Shown piece by piece: positions 40,101 to 41,187 of a stretch of 41,187 bases of DNA. Position 1 is the first letter of the stretch; every line of letters begins with the position of its first letter. The notes under the pieces are model-generated. The model was not told where the DNA came from and ran no database searches. It saw only the letters and a program-made list of their open reading frames with translations. Both the position numbers and the translations under genes were made by a program. This DNA comes from Candidatus Uhrbacteria bacterium (GTDB taxonomy: Bacteria > Patescibacteriota > Patescibacteriia > JACQRZ01): contig JACPMJ010000015.1 of assembly GCA_016186045.1 (NCBI GenBank), positions 1-41,187 of the forward strand, written 5' to 3'.

Positions 40101-41187
40101 CTTGCAAATGTGTCTTTATCTCCCGCCCGACGAAAGACACTTTGAATAGTCGTATCTACTGATGGCTTTACCCAAAATGAAAATGTGAATGTCTTACCGC
40201 GAACGTCAGCCATACCATGGCTTGCGGTATGTAGTTGAGTTCTATAGTCTCCCCCACTACCACCTGTCTGAAACAATTTTCCAACAGCTCCTGTTATGCC
40301 ATCTGGTCGCACTTGAATTTCTTGCGTCCAAATAATGGGAGCTTTCCCATAATTACAAGAGCTCCAATCATCTTCTGCGCCACCACAATTTACTGCGTTT
40401 GTCCCATTTGTATTTGTTCCAAGAGTATCTGTTTTGTGTACAAAATTTTGCGCGCTTGCCGAGCTTATTGAGCCCCAGTCTCTACAATCTCCTTTAATAC
40501 AAAGTTGATTGGATGTATTTATGTTTCCATTCACGTCAAGCTTATACGCTGGTGTAGTGGTGCCGATGCCGACTTTGCCTTCACTATCTATTACTATTCT
40601 CGGTCCTAAGGCATTACCTGTAAAGAATCTAAGGTTAGCACCGTCACTTAGTGTTTGAATAAACCCACCTGCACTGTCTGCTCCAAATTCTGCCTTCTTT
40701 CCGCCATTTTCTGTATCCGATACTCTGACCGCTACTTGGCCAACCCGTGAGATCTCAAGACCACCACCATTAATTGTCGGCTCCGCAGTCCCAATGCCGA
40801 CGTTGCCGGTGGTTCCGACGATAAGATTCGCGGTCGTGCCACCATCAGTCGATATGAGGAGTTTTTGACTCTGTGTTCTAAGTACAACATCGCCCACGGC
40901 GCTTCCCGTAATGAAGCCATTCGCCGCACCAGTGACACCGAAGAATCCTTTGTTTGTACTATTAAGACTCACAACAATCCCGGAATTACCGGTGCTATTT
41001 TCATCCACACGTACGAACTTACCTGTGCCACTCAAAGTTAGCAAGTCAGCCGGCGTAGTAGTGCCAATGCCTACGTTGCCTTTATCATTAATACGCATTC
41101 TTTCGGTAGCGCTTCCAGCGATACCTCCTGTGGTAAACGAAATATGACCTTGAGCGCCAACTTCAAGTTCTGCATCACCACCTTGCG
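37079..41187 (-). CDS. Giant modular surface fibre/adhesin (5' end beyond the window)
   Basis: Over 1,360 codons are visible; the frame is open to the right edge (GHISFTTGGIAGSATERMRI precedes the first ATG at 41098), so the start is outside. At least eight units of the type GNVGIGTTTPAYKLDVNGN space the chain. Between them lie a sugar-binding-like jelly roll (about 39900-40440: FSFWVKPS, AQLESGSIATAYQ), a flavodoxin/ThuA-like amidotransferase-like domain (about 39085-39720: RALLISYATWYP, YDIYIIDNYAW, NVITIGNDSD), and a collagen-like stretch with a Trp-rich carbohydrate-type module (about 38330-38720: GLQGPPG, GDPGQPGING). The C-terminal 190 residues (LYETSEDVEVGDVLVI, RVPVKVSLENGPIHSGDYLT) resemble the self-assembly end common to such Parcubacteria fibres, ending in a coiled coil. 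Role: probably a trimeric cell-contact fibre (inference). Confidence 0.85.
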   Translation of the reverse strand, partial: QGGDAELEVGAQGHISFTTGGIAGSATERMRINDKGNVGIGTTTPADLLTLSGTGKFVRVDENSTGNSGIVVSLNSTNKGFFGVTGAANGFITGSAVGDVVLRTQSQKLLISTDGGTTANLIVGTTGNVGIGTAEPTINGGGLEISRVGQVAVRVSDTENGGKKAEFGADSAGGFIQTLSDGANLRFFTGNALGPRIVIDSEGKVGIGTTTPAYKLDVNGNINTSNQLCIKGDCRDWGSISSASAQNFVHKTDTLGTNTNGTNAVNCGGAEDDWSSCNYGKAPIIWTQEIQVRPDGITGAVGKLFQTGGSGGDYRTQLHTASHGMADVRGKTFTFSFWVKPSVDTTIQSVFRRAGDKDTFASNTCGLTANTWKRCILTGTAGTVDNSSLSDNSALHVYLNINSEVSYYVYGAQLESGSIATAYQPKGPNTYENGYFGGNVGIGTTSPGAKLDVAGNVNVSGNVSSTGLCINGDCKTAWGEISNVGEKPRALLISYATWYPNEGSNDPDKGAPTWTWLKKNNYFSVADVDISLNADQLAAKDYDIYIIDNYAWSVGNASSKAYDLWKKYGKNVITIGNDSDTGTYPITGYIEWNKNTWGSTSGYASSADANHIITRNYRSATNIGDYGDTGKIITSVSSEFIALYKKTGDPTKITGIIGESERGGIWFHDQTGYLTGTSNGQKILGNVISYMSGSNLEMLRNRVANIGERNIQNVLYTDQKNLRVGIGTTTPEKILHINGSGNNGLLVSAAGKNTKISLHIADRDYGYLNLGGSGVTATEIRGNGQSSNFGGNIYVNGTIQATEFKIGTSTVIDSTGKWKGDPTGLQGPPGMVWKGEWKKDINYKINDVVFCDYSSWIAIQNNDGKIAPPSCGGAPTEGAPSKGTTPIWGGGVGIQPSKPALGGGTFATKRITDSNGTGGANASSNNNKAWEYWNLLAKRGDPGQPGINGVSPFMTGTNRDIYYTGGNVGIGTTTPAYKLDVNGNMQITGNFVSKGEISVSSSITQYTKSGNAIRGTGNPECSFTIKDTSPEDIYTGNSTDGDWCYYNYRGRRSKFKQLFQVQIQVKKTFFTLNGSVGIGTATPGATLDIVGNRGDVNNRNFKVTYPGGNLDGTELSGLTHLESELKMGWTALYAKKGSANYAGVFNGDIIVKNGKLGINTTNPLAMLDVNGGEINVSALDRGLLSAVDPKQKLALSRDRIGLDVAELYETSEDVEVGDVLVIGEKDKKLEKSSKSYQGEIVGIVSGSPALLFEGSDLKLGSKPDRFIRGTKPPVALAGRVPVKVSLENGPIHSGDYLTSSSIAGVAMRATEPGNTVGVALENYSGWGDGTVLVFVNIGEKNTSAAIKELQKTNQDLQKRLDEIEKKVR

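Overview
Kind of organism. The window reads like a chromosome segment of a Candidate Phyla Radiation (Patescibacteria) bacterium, most like Parcubacteria. This is an inference from gene content and style: compact housekeeping operons with overlapping or nearly touching genes, many starts without a Shine-Dalgarno sequence, a membrane-anchored serpin, a very large fibre protein with VGIGTTTP-type repeats, and a non-canonical EF-P tip. TGA is used as a normal stop, so the code is standard (table 11). Promoters are ordinary sigma-70 type; about fifteen good matches to TTGnnn-N16/17-TAtnnT (often TATACT, several with an extended TGn) can be placed.

Layout. (1) 1-4613 is an accessory region. It holds two conspicuously GC-rich unknown genes (13-264 minus, 3517-4260 plus), each behind a long leader; the first leader has a 21-bp hairpin and the second gene is followed by a structured RNA-like segment ending in a terminator. 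Between them lie tRNA-Lys, a Pro/Thr-rich lipoprotein and an AbrB/PIN toxin-antitoxin pair. (2) 4614-7209 has a serpin, tRNA-Arg(UCG) and a PilT ATPase. (3) 7427-11320 is nrdA-nrdB (class I ribonucleotide reductase). (4) 11321-14889 has a SpoIID-like wall protein and a Wzx/MATE-type flippase. (5) 15051-16987 is rpsF-ssb-rpsR-efp, convergent with recA, a RodZ-like gene and ftsK (17097-21226). (6) 21360-28580 is rpoB-rpoC behind a leader with attenuator geometry; upstream of it is a DnaA-box cluster and tRNA-Arg(CCG). (7) 29226-33792 is ileS-ruvA-femX, overlapping genes, divergent from a small membrane-anchored protein. (8) 34545-37026 is a string of small cassettes: a coiled-coil protein, RelBE-like, MntA/HepT and DUF4258/DUF2283 toxin-antitoxin pairs. 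(9) 37079 to the right edge is the 3' part of a giant modular surface fibre gene.

Main observation. The last codons of the fibre gene, which encode a short coiled coil, recur three more times in 35051-36566. One copy lies exactly at the 3' end of each of the three toxin-antitoxin operons, on the same strand. In one case the copy is fused in frame to the toxin (HepT), in one it supplies the stop codon out of frame (DUF2283), and in one it follows the stop codon in frame (RelE). The differences between the longest copy and the fibre gene are mostly synonymous. The locus therefore looks like a cassette array in which small toxin-antitoxin modules are joined to remnants of fibre-gene 3' ends.

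How the genes fit together. The core genes cover transcription, translation, dNTP supply, recombination and division (FtsK, RecA, RuvA, RodZ-like). The surface genes (FemX, SpoIID-like, flippase, PilT, lipoprotein, serpin, fibre) fit an episymbiont that builds a cell wall and touches another cell, which is an inference.
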